Assembly (NCBI GenBank): GCA_013398295.1
Contig: VZSF01010149.1
Span: 131,472-195,471, forward strand
Direction: 5' to 3'
Length of the DNA: 64,000 bases
From: Chionis minor
Lineage: Eukaryota; Chordata; Aves; Charadriiformes; Chionididae
Positions within the stretch are counted from its first letter, which is position 1. The number at the start of each line of letters is the position of its first letter. Position numbers and translations under genes: made by a program. Shown here piece after piece: positions 23,606 through 35,600 of the stretch. A model generated the notes under the pieces. That model was not told where the DNA came from and searched no databases. It was given only the letters and a program-made list of their open reading frames with translations.

Positions 23606-23732
23606 TCATTATCCCCATTTTATTGGCAGGGACACGGTGTGACTTCGCAAATGCCTCATGACAATTCAGGGCAGTCCCAGAGTGAGCGAGCACATCTCTT
23701 GAACCCACATGCAGCCTGTCCAGTGGTGCTAC
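23606..23732 (-). mobile_element. MIR/CORE-SINE fossil
   Basis: The plus strand reads ATTATCCCCATTTTATTGGC (23609 onward), then a GGGACACGG-GTGACTTCGCAAAT block, then CCCAGAGTGAG, CTTGAACCCACATGCAG and CCAGTGGTGCT. This is the complement of MIR: the CATCTGTAAAATGGGGATAAT block, the GACCTTGGGCAAGTCAC block and the B-box-containing GGTTC region, in the right order. It ends about 15 bases before the next CR1 fragment, which lies in the same orientation. Confidence 0.7.
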
Positions 23733-23746
23733 CTGCCATTTGCATG

Positions 23747-24041
23747 TCACAGAATCCCAGAGTCACTGGGGTTGGAAGGGACCTCTGGAGATCATCGGGT
23801 CCAAACCCCCTGACAGAGCAGGGTCACCCAGAGCAGGTTGCACAGGATAGTGTCCAGGTGGGTTGGGAATGTCTCCAGAGTGGGAGACTCCACCACCTCT
23901 CTGGGCAGCCTCTGCCAGTGCTCTGCCACCTTCAAAGGAAAGAAGTTCCTCCTCATGTTCAGATGGAACTTCCTCGGTTCAATTTTGTACCCATTACCTC
24001 TTGTCCTATCACTGGGCACCACTGAGAATGGTCCCATCATG
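23747..24041 (-). mobile_element. CR1 retrotransposon fragment (3' end)
   Basis: Reverse-oriented, 5'-truncated CR1. The plus strand starts with the complement of the 3' tail (TCACAGAATCCCAG) and the AACCCCAGTG...GGTTGGAAGGGACCTCTGGAG block. The minus-strand frame is readable as the ORF2 C-terminus: [60 protein letters not shown], with a stop at about 23792. It belongs to the same subfamily as the 45790-46524 copy (shared [12 protein letters not shown] and [14 protein letters not shown] ending). It lies directly beside a MIR fossil. Confidence 0.96.
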
Positions 24042-25093
24042 CCATGTCCATGGCAGGTTAAACCTGGCTGGGTTAATTTTGCCATCTGGTTTTTTTGCAG
24101 AAAGGGAAGGAGGCTTCATTCGTTTATCTCCACCAGCATGATGTCCCTTTTGGTAGCTGTGGTGGGATACTTGGGAACATTGGAAGTCCTGGAGAGCCCT
24201 AAATCCTGTCCCATTTATATAAATAATCCAGGAGATGGGCAGAGGCTGGTTTGTCCATAAACCTGACAGACCAGAGGCCAAATCTTGTTCTCAGCATCCT
24301 TTGTTTGACTCTGAGAGAGCTTCCCAGACGGCAAGAAACTGAGACTGGAGCAAGTGGGGTCCCGAGGCAAAGCCCTAAGCCAGACACAGAAAAGATTGGG
24401 ATGGCAGGGTTAGGTGAGCTGTCATGAATCCCCAGCTCTCTCCTGTGAGGCTGCAGGCTTCTTCTCACTGGGATGGTGATATCAAGTGGGGATGTTCACA
24501 CCGCAGGAACAATCCTTGTCCCCACAATGGGCATTTGGCAAAAAACAGCATCCCATCAAGACATTCCCAAAGCCCCCTGTGGGACAGTCCCAGTGGGGTA
24601 ATAAATCAGAGCAGGTAAAGTCCAGGCAGCCCCAAAACACACTAAACCCCATCAAAAGATTTCAAAATTTATCAGCTAGGCCTGGTGGAAGACAGGGGAG
24701 AAACCAGATGCAGCTCAAATCAGCCCTCCCTTTTGCCGCCATTAACAGGAGAAAGAATATCCCCCTTCAAAAAACGCACAGAAACCCCCACATAGAATCA
24801 CACCATGCAAGGACAGACAGCAAGCTCTAGGACCATAGGAAATAGCCAGCTAGCCAGCACCATCCTGAAAAGGCTAATATTTGTGTAATACTAAAAAGCT
24901 TTTTGCCTTTCGGATCCTTCCATGAGAAAAGGCTAAAATATTTGGTGTACACATTTTTCAAAATGAGAACATACCATACATAGTTAAAGTAATGACTAGT
25001 GCTCTTAATCCCAGACGCAAAGTTTTCACTGAAGCTTTTTTTGGGCTGGGTCATGTGATTTATTCGGTTTTCAGTATCTATATATAAAACTAC
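24042..25093. other. Unique non-coding stretch
   Basis: Nothing recognised beyond short chance frames. Confidence 0.55.
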
Positions 25094-25141
25094 TTTTTTT
25101 TTTTTACTTTTTNTTTTTTTTTTTTTTTTTTTTTTTTTTTT
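25094..25141. repeat. Poly-T tract containing one undetermined base
   Basis: Poly-T interrupted by AC at 25106-25107 and by a single N at 25113. It is a homopolymer of uncertain true length, and the N marks a closed or negative-size assembly gap. It has no recognised retroposon body next to it. Confidence 0.95.
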
Positions 25142-25939
25142 CTTCCTGGTTCATCCTTACCCGTATTCCAAAACCTGCACACTTCATAAGCTATTTTGGT
25201 TTACCACATGGCTTGGCACTTGGTATTTTTCCTATGATGTGAAAACAAAACTTCGACTTGGCTGTTGGTGGCCATTATCTGAGATGCAAATCTTCTCGCT
25301 CAATTGCCAGGGCTCTAACGAGTGGCTTATTACCCTTTCTGGTTGCCAGATGGTCCTATTACTCAGAGACCTTAAATAGGGGTATCCCAAACCCCCAAAG
25401 TGGGAGTTGTTAGTCCCTAGGGACCGCCACCTCCCACAAGGACAGTTCTTTGGATTTTGGTGCCAAAAGCCTTGGTTTCAGGCAAAAAGCCTTGGGGAGA
25501 GCCACAGGAGAGCACGCCTGAGCCCTGTTGGCTTTTGATCTGCCTACAAGGCTGCCCATCTTCTGGCCCCAAAGCTTTTATTTGCTGTGAATAAATTAAT
25601 ACTGAATACATCCTCAAGCCTCACTTGCCCAGTCGGAAAACTACTCTAGTCAGCCACACGCATGACATCATCATAAATGTTAGTTGCAGGAAAAGAAAAC
25701 TAGGATTACCTGCATTTTTAGCACCAGGAGAGAGGGGGAGGGGAAAAAAGGATGGGGCCTCCTTTGGGGTTTCGTTGTTGGGTTTGGCTGCTTTTTTTTT
25801 TTTTAACTCTGACCTTCCTTCGTGTTTGTTTACAATTAGAGACACCACTCTAGGTGAGGGGAGACTTTGAATGGAGAACAGAAAGACCTTTCAGATGGGA
25901 GCACATTAACTGGGGCCTCTCCAAGCTGTCTCTGACAGA

Positions 25940-26340
25940 TTGCGTGTGGTTTTCTCCCATGCGCGGACATACGTGGAGAACTTGGCAAAACCTCCGCCTG
26001 GCCGTGACCTCCATCCGCCTGTGCTCAGAGTTGGCCTTAGCTCCAAGACCCCGTCTGAGGTTGCTCTCCGTGCGTCCTGCCTTCCCTCCTGCCAGCTCGG
26101 GGACCCCTCGGAAGCATCCCCCAGCATCCCCCAGCTCCACACAGGGTGCTGAGGACGCATTTCCTGGGACAGAATTTGGTGCCCTTTGGTAGGACAGCGC
26201 TTTCTGCTTGGAGAAAATCACCCCAACATCTGCCTGACTCGGTTAAAGTGCAGTTTCTCAGGCTCTGCAGAGGCACGTGCGCCCGGCCGCTGCATCCCAG
26301 AGCTCGCATGTACTTTCCCGAGCTCAGCGCCTGCTGCCAG
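25940..26340. promoter_or_regulatory. Candidate CpG island
   Basis: By eye this 400-base stretch has about 22 CpG and about 57% GC, giving an observed/expected near 0.7, while flanking DNA is CpG-poor. It is large and dense enough for the usual island definition, but counts are approximate. It lies within a minus-strand 267-codon frame (26037-26840, ATG at 26840) whose product resembles no known protein. It might mark an unannotated promoter; a GC-biased unmethylated patch or the 5' end of a non-coding transcript are equally possible. Confidence 0.35.
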
Positions 26341-29300
26341 CCCCGTTGTTCTGCCCCCTGCCAAGTCCCTATTGTTTGTGTCCCTTGCTGGTGGCATCGC
26401 TTCTGGCTCAGCCAAACTCCTCCTGAGCGGGGGCCCAGGCTGAGGGGTTTGGCGTCTTGGTGTTTTTCCAGGAACGGTTCTGACTGATGGTTCTCAGGGG
26501 GCCAGCAACAGGCAGCGCAGATGGAGTTAATTTGCAAAAAAAGAGGGTGTTGGGGTGGAGGGTCAGTAAACCAGGCGTTTTGGTGGCATGGCAAAACGGG
26601 AGCCCGAAGACCGAGAACCCAAACTGACACATTGGCTCTGAAAACTTGCAGAAAAAAGCCTTTTTTTTTTTTTCTTTCTCCTCTCCAGCAGGTGCTGCCC
26701 CACCGATCGCAAGGTAGGGAGAAGTAGTAAAGAGAAAGGGGAGCCATCAGCCCCAGGACAGACACGCTACTGGTCAGCAAAGCTCTTGCACTGCAAGACC
26801 TGAACTTCTTCTTAGGTGCTGGGCTGAACTGGGGCCTCATTTTAGGGCAATGTCATTCCCAGAGCAGAGGGAAACAAGCTGTCGCTCAGGACTATCGCCC
26901 TGCTGACAAGCATCGTGGCTTGTGGTGCGTCAGAACAGCATGGGAGCACTCTCGTTTCCATCGGGAACTGCACTGGATCAACGTTCTGCATCCTGTTTAT
27001 GTTAAAACATTGCGTCCTTTTTTTATAGGGAAGCAGGGAGAACCGTGCAGCTGGGGCTTCTATGAAGTGTCACCAATTAAGCCACTTTTCAGCAGGATGA
27101 TCAGTGCTTCAGCACACCCAGAAGTTCCCGAGTGAAGTATCTCCAGTTTCCAAGCTGATCCCCTGGGCAGCAGATGTTGGCCAAAGCAGATGTTGGCCAA
27201 AGCACAGCACCTCTCCAACCATCCTGAGATACCTGCCTTCTGCTCACATGCCTTTCCCAGGTCCTCGTTGGTATGGCTAAGAAATAGCATGGACTTTCTT
27301 CCTCCCCTGTGTGTTTTAGGGAGAGAAGGATGCGACCAGGCACAGACGGTTATAATTACGGGAGCACCACTTGGACCCCATGGTAACACGAGTGTTTGTT
27401 TCCCTGCTGCATAAGTGAGAAGGGCAGGATCCTGACCCTGCTAATGCTCTCGGGGATTTGTGTTGCTCAGGCCATGGGATAGGAAAGGGTCATACGATGG
27501 GGGCTTGGCTGTAGGTCCACAGGAGAAATTGAGTTGCCCCACATGCGGGGTCAAATGTGTGCCCTTGGCATAGCCAGCTCCTGCGACTGCTCCAGCATGG
27601 ACAAGCTGAGTCCGTGGGACAGCTTTCTGCTACTGATTCCCCTTGGGGAGTGGTTTCTGCAGCCATGCGGAACTGATGGGGCTATCTCCAGCCCTGGCTG
27701 CTGCAGAAGCAGGTCTCTAGGACTGTACCAGGAGCACTGTGCCCACTCCAGGCAGAAGAAAGCAAAGCAATATGGCTCTTACACACCAGCATCAGCCCCA
27801 AAGTCTGATTGCTTGACCTGGGGCTCCCTCCTCACCTGCAAGCCCAGCACAAAGGAGCAGCAGAGAGTGGCACTACGCTCGCTACCCAAGATATTGCCAT
27901 GAGGCAAAATACAAAGAGCTGCAGGGCTTATCGCTGCAACGGCAGCGCAAGGTCAGCCTTCATCCACAGGGTCTGATGGGGTCAGAATCGGTCCCTTAGA
28001 TCTGGAGGTCTGAACCAGCAGTGAGAGGGTCTGTTTTTTAAGGCCATCTTTCAGAAAAGCACCTTCTCCCATGGCTGAAGAGACCTTTTATAAATAACAG
28101 CCCAGCTAAACGCTGCAGACCCATTTCTAGCAGAGGAGAAGTTTTACCTTTTTACAAATGTTTGCCTACAGCCACAGAGCTCCCAAACCCCGGCCAGCTC
28201 AGTAATACTGGCTTGGCTCCTTAATCGTACATAAACCATTTAAATACACAACAAATAAATAGACACGTTTTGTGTTCCTCCAGCAGGGCTTAGCACCTTT
28301 ACAAAGGGATTTCTTTGATACTTAAGCAATAATAGATTGGCTTTCGTTTTGTTAAGACCTTACGTATATCAACATATCTGTTCAAGTACTACACTTCCTT
28401 TTATGAAACCCTGGAATTCTTTCATGTTGAAAATGCTTTTACAGCCAAGTCCTTAGTTGTGCTGGCATTTCTTGTGTCTTGAACTCCAAACTGGCTAACC
28501 GCAGTCTCAGAATTCCCAAAGGAAATAATGAAAATTCCTAAAATCCTTGGCAAGGAAACAGTTGAAATTTTAAATTGAGTTAATCGTTTTAGCGAAAATG
28601 CTTGTAATAAAATAAATATGGGGAGCTGGGGTGAGGAGGGGGAGAAATCTGCTTCAGAAATGAGTGTCAAAGGGAAAAAGAGAAAGGGAGAGAAAATCTT
28701 CGAAAATGAAGCCTTCTCTGCTCCCTTACAGTATTTTGCTTTGTGGATAGCTGCAAACTCCTGCTTTGTTGGGAGGAGGGCTTTGTCGGGTCTCCTGGTG
28801 CTGTGGTGAAAGCGATGCGCTTGAGAGCCCACTTAATGCTTGGAGAGCACTCTGGTCCTAGAGGTTTGGCATGAATGATGCCAGGTGTCCTCTGTGGCTG
28901 CTAATATGTTTCTGAGGGCAGAAACCTGGTCTCTGGGATTGCACTTCTGTGACACCAGGGTGATTTAATTAAACTTCTAACTGAACTAAGCAACATAGGT
29001 CCTTGACAGGCTTTTTTTTCTTTTTTAATTAAAGCTTAAGGGCTCTAATTGTAGCTGTTCAAATATGCAGGAGAATCAAAAACACCAAAAACACCTCTTC
29101 CTTTCTTTTTAGTGAATGCAATAAGTGACTATGAGAACCCTCAGTTACCAGATCTCAGCAAATAATTTCCAGATGACAGGTTGTTTGTGGAGACTCTTCA
29201 CCGTATCTTTTCTCCCTTCCCTTTTCAGGTGAGCCATCCGTGTGCAGATGTGAAAGAACAGCAGCAACAGCAACATCGGTGTATCACCTATACACTGCCA

Positions 29301-31131
29301 AGAGAAGGACATGGTCACCAAGCTCTTCTGCTCCGCACCATGAATAGTCCCCAAGCATGAGCTGGAAGCTTTGCAAAGCCCCGCTTTATTGTTTGGTCTT
29401 TTGTAGCCACCAGATTGCTGACCAACCCGTGCTATATGGGGACAGTCTTTATTTCTGGATGCATCATTTGCTCCTTCCCCGAGCCCAGTCATCCATCTGC
29501 CGGGAAATCTCCTCTGGCATCCAGATATTCCCACTGTTGTGCCACGTACTGCAGTTGTTGTTCATTGCCATCTGTGGCTTGGAAAAACACAACAGGAGGG
29601 TTCAGAGCAGCACACAAACATCCACAATCTCCAAGGGGTTTGTCGGCCTCTACTGCACACCTACCACCACTTTCTCTTTGCAAGGACGTCTGGGAGGTTG
29701 GAAAATTACAGGATAGTCACCTCCAAGTAGAAATGACACCCTAGGGGAAGGTTGCAGACCCTTACCACTTGTGCAGCGCTGTCTTGTCCTCCAGGAGACA
29801 TCATAAGAGACCATGCCACAGGAATACAATATTGGCAGCACTTGGTTGAATCAAAGGCTCATCTGGACTACAACTGTGCCTCCAGCCGTGACCAGTGTTG
29901 GAGCTGGGGTACAAGAAAGGAGTGCAAGAATTATACATGGGAATAGCAACAGAGCAACTGCTCTGGAGTTCTATTCTCTGATGGATCTCAACACTTTCTG
30001 CAGAGAAGCAACCTCATCCTTTTCTAATCAGGCTGCAAAACCTGTTGGTATCAATTTTAGTTTTTCTTTCCAGGCCATTGTGAGCAATTGGCATCACGAA
30101 AGCCTGTGAGTATCTCTGGTGGTGGTAATGGCACACAGATGGCTTTGGCACAGGGCTTACTGCCCTGAGGGGCTGAAATACAATCTGGTGCGATATTGCA
30201 GGTACAAAGTGCCCACTTCACCGATTTGTTTGTTCTTCCCCATCTTACATAGCAGGAGACATTTCTCTACATGCCTGACCCATGTTCCTGACAGCACTTA
30301 GTACATGTTAACCTCTTTCAGGCCTCCATCATCCGAGATAAGACTCTTGAAGCAAATTGTATCTCTGCTCTTTGGTCAAAATATGGGTTTCAAGGGTTTT
30401 ATGTCTCCAGAACCCAACAGGTTTGAGTTATTTTTCAAGGAGACGCTGCCCAGCACAGAGATCAAATGGCTGCCAACCAAAAGGCGCATGAGCCAAATGG
30501 CAGCATTAAGAATGGTTTGCCTGGTGATATCAAGTTTCTGTTTTCCACCAAAAGCAAAGAAGAGGACACTAGAAATTTATTTCCAGTGCAAAGCAATGTA
30601 TCTTCCATAGGGATCCTGAAAGCACGTCCCCGAACTTCCCATTTGTCTCATGCCCTCTGGAGATGCTGGCCTCAAGAGCTGAGGGGCCACAGTCTCCTGA
30701 GGTCAGAAGGTCTGAGCTAGGCAAGGGTGACACTTCACTGTGGAGGGCTCACCTCTTAGCTGCAGAAAGACTTGTTTGTACTGAGAGCTCTTCACATGGC
30801 TATGCCAGTTTGGTGCAAACTCAGCTGGGGACACTACTCCCAAGCCACTGATTTCCTTCCACACAAGTGAGACTTCTGTTGGGGTGCTTGGCCCAGGTGC
30901 TGCAGCAGATGGATCTGGCTCCTCCTGTAAGGTCTGCCTTGCATCCATCAAGAGTCACGGAGCAGGAGAGAGGCTGCTGCACTGCACTGATCATAGGATC
31001 CCAGAAATATTTATTCAGGAAAATACCCTTATTTCCGTCTGAGATGGAGCTCACCAATTTTCCATAGGAAAGAAGTAATAACTGGATAAAGAGTTTGGAT
31101 GTTTTCAACAATAAACAATCCTTTTAAATTT

Positions 31132-31192
31132 AAAAAAAAAAAAGCCTTTTAAATAAAAAAAAAAAAAAAAAAAAAAAAAAAGAGAGAGAGAG
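31132..31192 (+). repeat. A-rich tract with GA tail
   Basis: Two poly-A runs (31132-31143 and 31155-31181, the latter 27 bases) are followed by a short GA dinucleotide run to 31192. The sequence upstream shows no reading frame or repeat that would make this the tail of a retrocopy, and no target-site duplication was seen. Confidence 0.9.
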
Positions 31193-32261
31193 TGAGAAAC
31201 CAGAAAGAAATGGCTCTAAAACATGTGACGCTAAGGGGAGGTCAGGAAAACAGAGCCAGCAGGGGTAACAAGTCAGATAAGATCATGCCATCAGTGAAAG
31301 CGCTTGCAAAAGGAAATGGATATTGTTCTAAACCTCAATTAATTTAATCTAGTGCATCACTGCAAACAAATTATGATCTCAGATAAAACAAAACTCTGAT
31401 GAAACAAAGAACAAAATTATTGCAGTCATGATTTACAGTTCAAAGATATTTTGTTTATTTCCTCTTCGTCAGAGATCTTCGTTTCCCCTAGAGAGCATAT
31501 GAATAATTAAAGGTGGTTTCTTATGATGTGTTTGCTATTGCTCAGTGTTGCCAACCCAAGGACTGATACGGGAACAATGGTGAGCTATTAGACTTGCTGG
31601 TTGCATGTTGCCTTCTGTAAATAAACCACAGGAATAAATTACTTCCCTGCAGTAATAGCAATCATACTGATTTGTTTAAGTCAGGAATCTAAATAACGGG
31701 TATATGAAGACTTGTGTGGTTTGTAAACGCGGGTTGTGTTTGAGGAGCACATGATGAGGGCCAAGCTGTGAAAGCGGCTTTGACTTTTCTGAGGAAACAC
31801 CTGCAAGGCTGGGGGGAGGCGGTCCCCTCCCACCAGAAAGACCCAGCTGAGCTCTGTAGGTAGAGCTTGGATGAGGGCAATAAGGCAGATCTGTCCTGCC
31901 CTGAAGAGGAGTATAACTCATTGGTTACACACAGAGCCAAAGCTACATGAAGTATGGAGAGCATGCAAGCCTGGCTCACTCATCCATGCCACCTGGACCC
32001 AAGGGCTTGGCATGCCATGCAGGCATCTTCTGTGAGCAGTGGAAAGGGAGGGAGCAAGTCTGAGAACAACTCATCAAGCTTAAAAATGCATTTCAGACTG
32101 GAATGTGCTGGATTTCAGAGGTGTCAGTCTCTCCTCTCTGACTCTAAAGGAAGGATCATTACCTTAGACTCAATACCTGCCTCGTCGTCTTCAGTGAAGG
32201 GAGGTTAGTCCAGCCAAGGTCAGGGGACACCTAGCAGTGTGGACAGCAGGAACAGTCAAGC

Positions 32262-32640
32262 CATAGAATCATAGAATCTTTTAAGTTGGAAAAAACCTTT
32301 AAGATCATCTAGTCCAACCACTGACCCTATTCTACCAAGTCAACCACTATACGATGTCTCTCAGCACCACATCTACACGACTTTTAAACATATCCAGGGA
32401 TGGTGATTCAACCATGTCCCTGGGCAGCCTGTTCCAATGTTTGATACCTCTCGCAGTGAATAATTTTTGCCTAATGGCCATCCTAAACCTCCCTCGGCGC
32501 GACTTGAACCCATTTCCTCTTGTCCTATCACTAGGTACTTGAGAAAAGAGACCAGCGCCCATCTTGCTACACCTTCCTTTCAGGTAGTTGTAGAGAACAA
32601 TAAGGTCTCCCCTCAACCTTCTCTTCTCCAGACTCCACAG
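32262..32640 (-). mobile_element. CR1 retrotransposon fragment with readable ORF2 C-terminus
   Basis: Reverse-oriented, 5'-truncated CR1 starting (plus strand) with the complement of a tandem ATTCTATG tail (ATAGAATCATAGAATC). The minus strand keeps an uninterrupted ORF2 C-terminus of about 90 codons: [60 protein letters not shown], ending DVVLRDIV and a stop at 32347. Upstream CR1 sequence (LEKRRLRG block) continues to about 32640. It is one of the youngest-looking copies here, and of the same subfamily as the forward copy at 51917-52468. It lacks the reverse transcriptase core, so it cannot move by itself. Confidence 0.97.
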
Positions 32641-35600
32641 TTAAGATTTTGAGATCCCTTTGAGATGCAGACTGTAGAGGCAGGAGATATCTGGCCAAAC
32701 AAGCAGCACTCCGGAGACAACCTGCTCTGTGTGGCCTGGGGGAGGGCAGCTGTATACAGGTGTATACTCATCTCTTTGATACCTGAGGACGGAGGGAACA
32801 AGAGAAATCCCCAATTACAAGTCATGCCCTTGCACAAAACAGGCTGCCCTTGTGAACAGTTTAACCATGGGAATGAAAGGAAACAAGAAGATTGCGTCTT
32901 TATCTGTGCATGGAGACAAAACGTGGTATCCCAGGAGGCAAACTGGATTGCAGAAGAGCCCTGGCTGGTGCTGGATGCTGGCAGGGGCTCTGCGTCAGTC
33001 TGGCTGCACGCAGGGACTGCAGTAAACACATCACAGAGATGATTCAGAAGCAGCATCCCCAGGGACCGGGGAAGGAAAGTGTCTTCATTGTGCCATCCCT
33101 AAGACGTCCTGGACACCTCACAAAACTTACGGTCAACATCCTGGATGCAGCAAATCCCGAGCGCTGGTAGGGTCTAGCTGAGAGCACGTGGACTGCTGCT
33201 GACAGGACAGGACAGCCGTTGCTGGAGGCCAGAGCAGGACAATGGCAGGACAACGAGCATCTCAGGGGCTGCCAGCCCACAGGGGGAGGGCCTGCCTTTG
33301 GGTTATTGGTTTGCAGTGTGCCTGGTGTACGAGGTTTGGGCTCCGCTCCTGGAATGGGGTCCCCAAGGAATGACCACAATTGAAGGGAGAATAATGAAAC
33401 CTCTGGTCTTAATGCAAGTCACCCATTCTCCCAATGAGGCTCTGTTCCAGGACCTCTGGTTTAACCCAAATTGACACCAACTTGGCGAAAGCCCCCAGCT
33501 GCACATTCCTTCCATACAGTTTTACAAGCTGCAAATGCAAAACCACAAACCAAACTGGGAAGAAAGAAAGGAGCAAAAAAAAAAAAAGAGCCTGAACCAT
33601 GCAGGGTCGCCCCATCTTCCCTCCTGCCTTGGTTTCTGATTGCCATACCCTGTTTCTTACCACTTCTCCTCAGTAGCTTCTTACCTTTTCAAACCTTCAG
33701 CCTCCCAGTAGCATAGACAACTCCTCGCTGAGTGCTAACATGTCCCCTCTCTGCATCAAAGGCAGAAATCACCTCCCCAACTCCAGATCATTCTTGGTCA
33801 GGTTAGACCATCTTCCTGGGCACAGGCTTGAGATGAGGAGCTGGGATGCATCTGAGCCTCCTGGCAACAGTCATAACTGCTTAAAAAATCCACCGAACTA
33901 CTAATAAAATCCCAGCAACAAAGACAAAGCTCTTCTTGGACAAGGAAAACACTTGCCAGTTGGTCAGGGCTACTGAAACTCAATCTGTGGGACTATGTGT
34001 TCATGAAACACCTCATCATGGAAGGCTGTGTTCCTTGTCGAAATGGCTCACCCAGCTTTGCGAGCAGAAGGAACAGGGATGAACTGCCTTCCAAGGTCAA
34101 GCCAACTGCTAAAGCACCATCCAGATGTTAAGCAGGCAGATTCCCACCCTGGAGGTTTCTAAACTGATGATGTGACTACAAATGCCCGCTCCTCCACAGC
34201 CTGTGAGATGCGTGCTAACCTCTGAGAGGATCAACAGAGGTTGTGTCACCAGCCCTTGCCAATGGGAGCTGGATCAAACTTTTGTGCCTTTCTGCTTCTC
34301 TCCATCCCCATTTCAGAGATGCTTGCTCATCCTCCTATCTCACCAGGCTGGTGATACCCAAACCAGCCCATGGCTCAGCAATGCTCCTGATCCCCTTCCC
34401 CAGGCAAAGAGGTATAAAAGGGGTGGGTTTTCTCAGAGAAAAGGTGAATATCACATTATAACATATCACATACTGGGCTGATGAGCTATCAATGTTCCCA
34501 AGGTGATTCACAAAGAACACTTTCCAAGATGACATGTGCATGTTTGCTCCGGGTGGCAACTCTCGTGTCATCTAGTTCAACCACACATTGGAAATGGAAT
34601 GTTGAATTTCACATGGTTCCCTCTGCACTGAGCCAAGTGAACAACAAACTTGATGAATCCCCCTCTCTCCCACTTCTCCATCTAGACCTAATCTCCATGG
34701 GAAGATCTCCAGGGTTGTTTCTGACAGCTCTGCTCCTTGCTCAGCTGGGAGCTGGCTGGAGGGTTGCCCACATTTACCGGTATCTCCCAGTCACCGTGAG
34801 GTCTGTGTCATACAACCAGGGCTGTCATAATGAAGTGAGCCATGCAAACAGGCACGTGCACATCTGCGGTTCCTGGACTGATCTGAGTCACTCCATCACA
34901 TTCCCACTCAACATCCGCTTCCCTGCCTCTAAATTTAGCCCTAGGGATGAAGGTGATTCCTCCTCTCCCTTTTTAGGTGAAAGTCACAAGAGCAGCCAAG
35001 AAATCACAGGGAAGAGGGAGTCAGCACTGGTGTCAAGGGCTGAGAGCAGGTCGTTTTGGTTTGTATTTATTTCCCTTCTTCTCATCTTGCTTCCAAAGTG
35101 GCTTTTTTTCAGTGTTTTCTGCTGCCAGCTTTATTTGGATACTGTCCCATCATACACCAAACTCTGTAAATATCTGAGGACCCTCTGGTACATTCAGCAG
35201 TAGCTAAAAGAGAGCAGAACGTTAATACCATAGAAGAACCGGGCTAATCCTTGCCCAGAAAAGTGGTCTGGTTTATTAATACCACGGAACTCACAATGGA
35301 AAGTGTAGTGCACCTACTGGGTCTTCTCATGCTACTTCTGGAAGGATTAAAGCACACTAGGACAACAGCTGCTCTCTGAAGATGTGTTTGCATGCCAGCA
35401 GTGCTAATGCATAGAATAAACTGGATTTTTCCAATTGCTAATGATTTTAATCTTTTCCTTCTGTCTCTGAAGTCAAAGGGCTGACAAAAAACAGAGTTGG
35501 CTCACGGTGTTTCCTTCCCCTTTTCAGTGCGTTTTATGTAACGTTAATCACATACAAACTTGGAGATCACCTTACGCCTGAGGATCGTCACGGGGTTATT

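Larger units (their letters stand above)
25142..32261. other. Long unique stretch with one CpG-rich patch
   Basis: No recognised gene or transposon. Holds a CpG-rich patch (25940-26340, separate entry), poly-T tracts at 25792-25804 and about 26660-26671, a 16-bp tandem duplication of GCAGATGTTGGCCAAA (27170-27201) and an A-rich tract at 31132-31192 (separate entry). Other frames are short and unremarkable. Confidence 0.5.

Noticed and set aside
27170..27201. Two tandem copies of GCAGATGTTGGCCAAA
   Set aside because: A single small slippage duplication with no array or transposon around it.
31132..31192. A-rich tract as the tail of a processed pseudogene
   Set aside because: No coding similarity, polyadenylation context or target-site duplication upstream.
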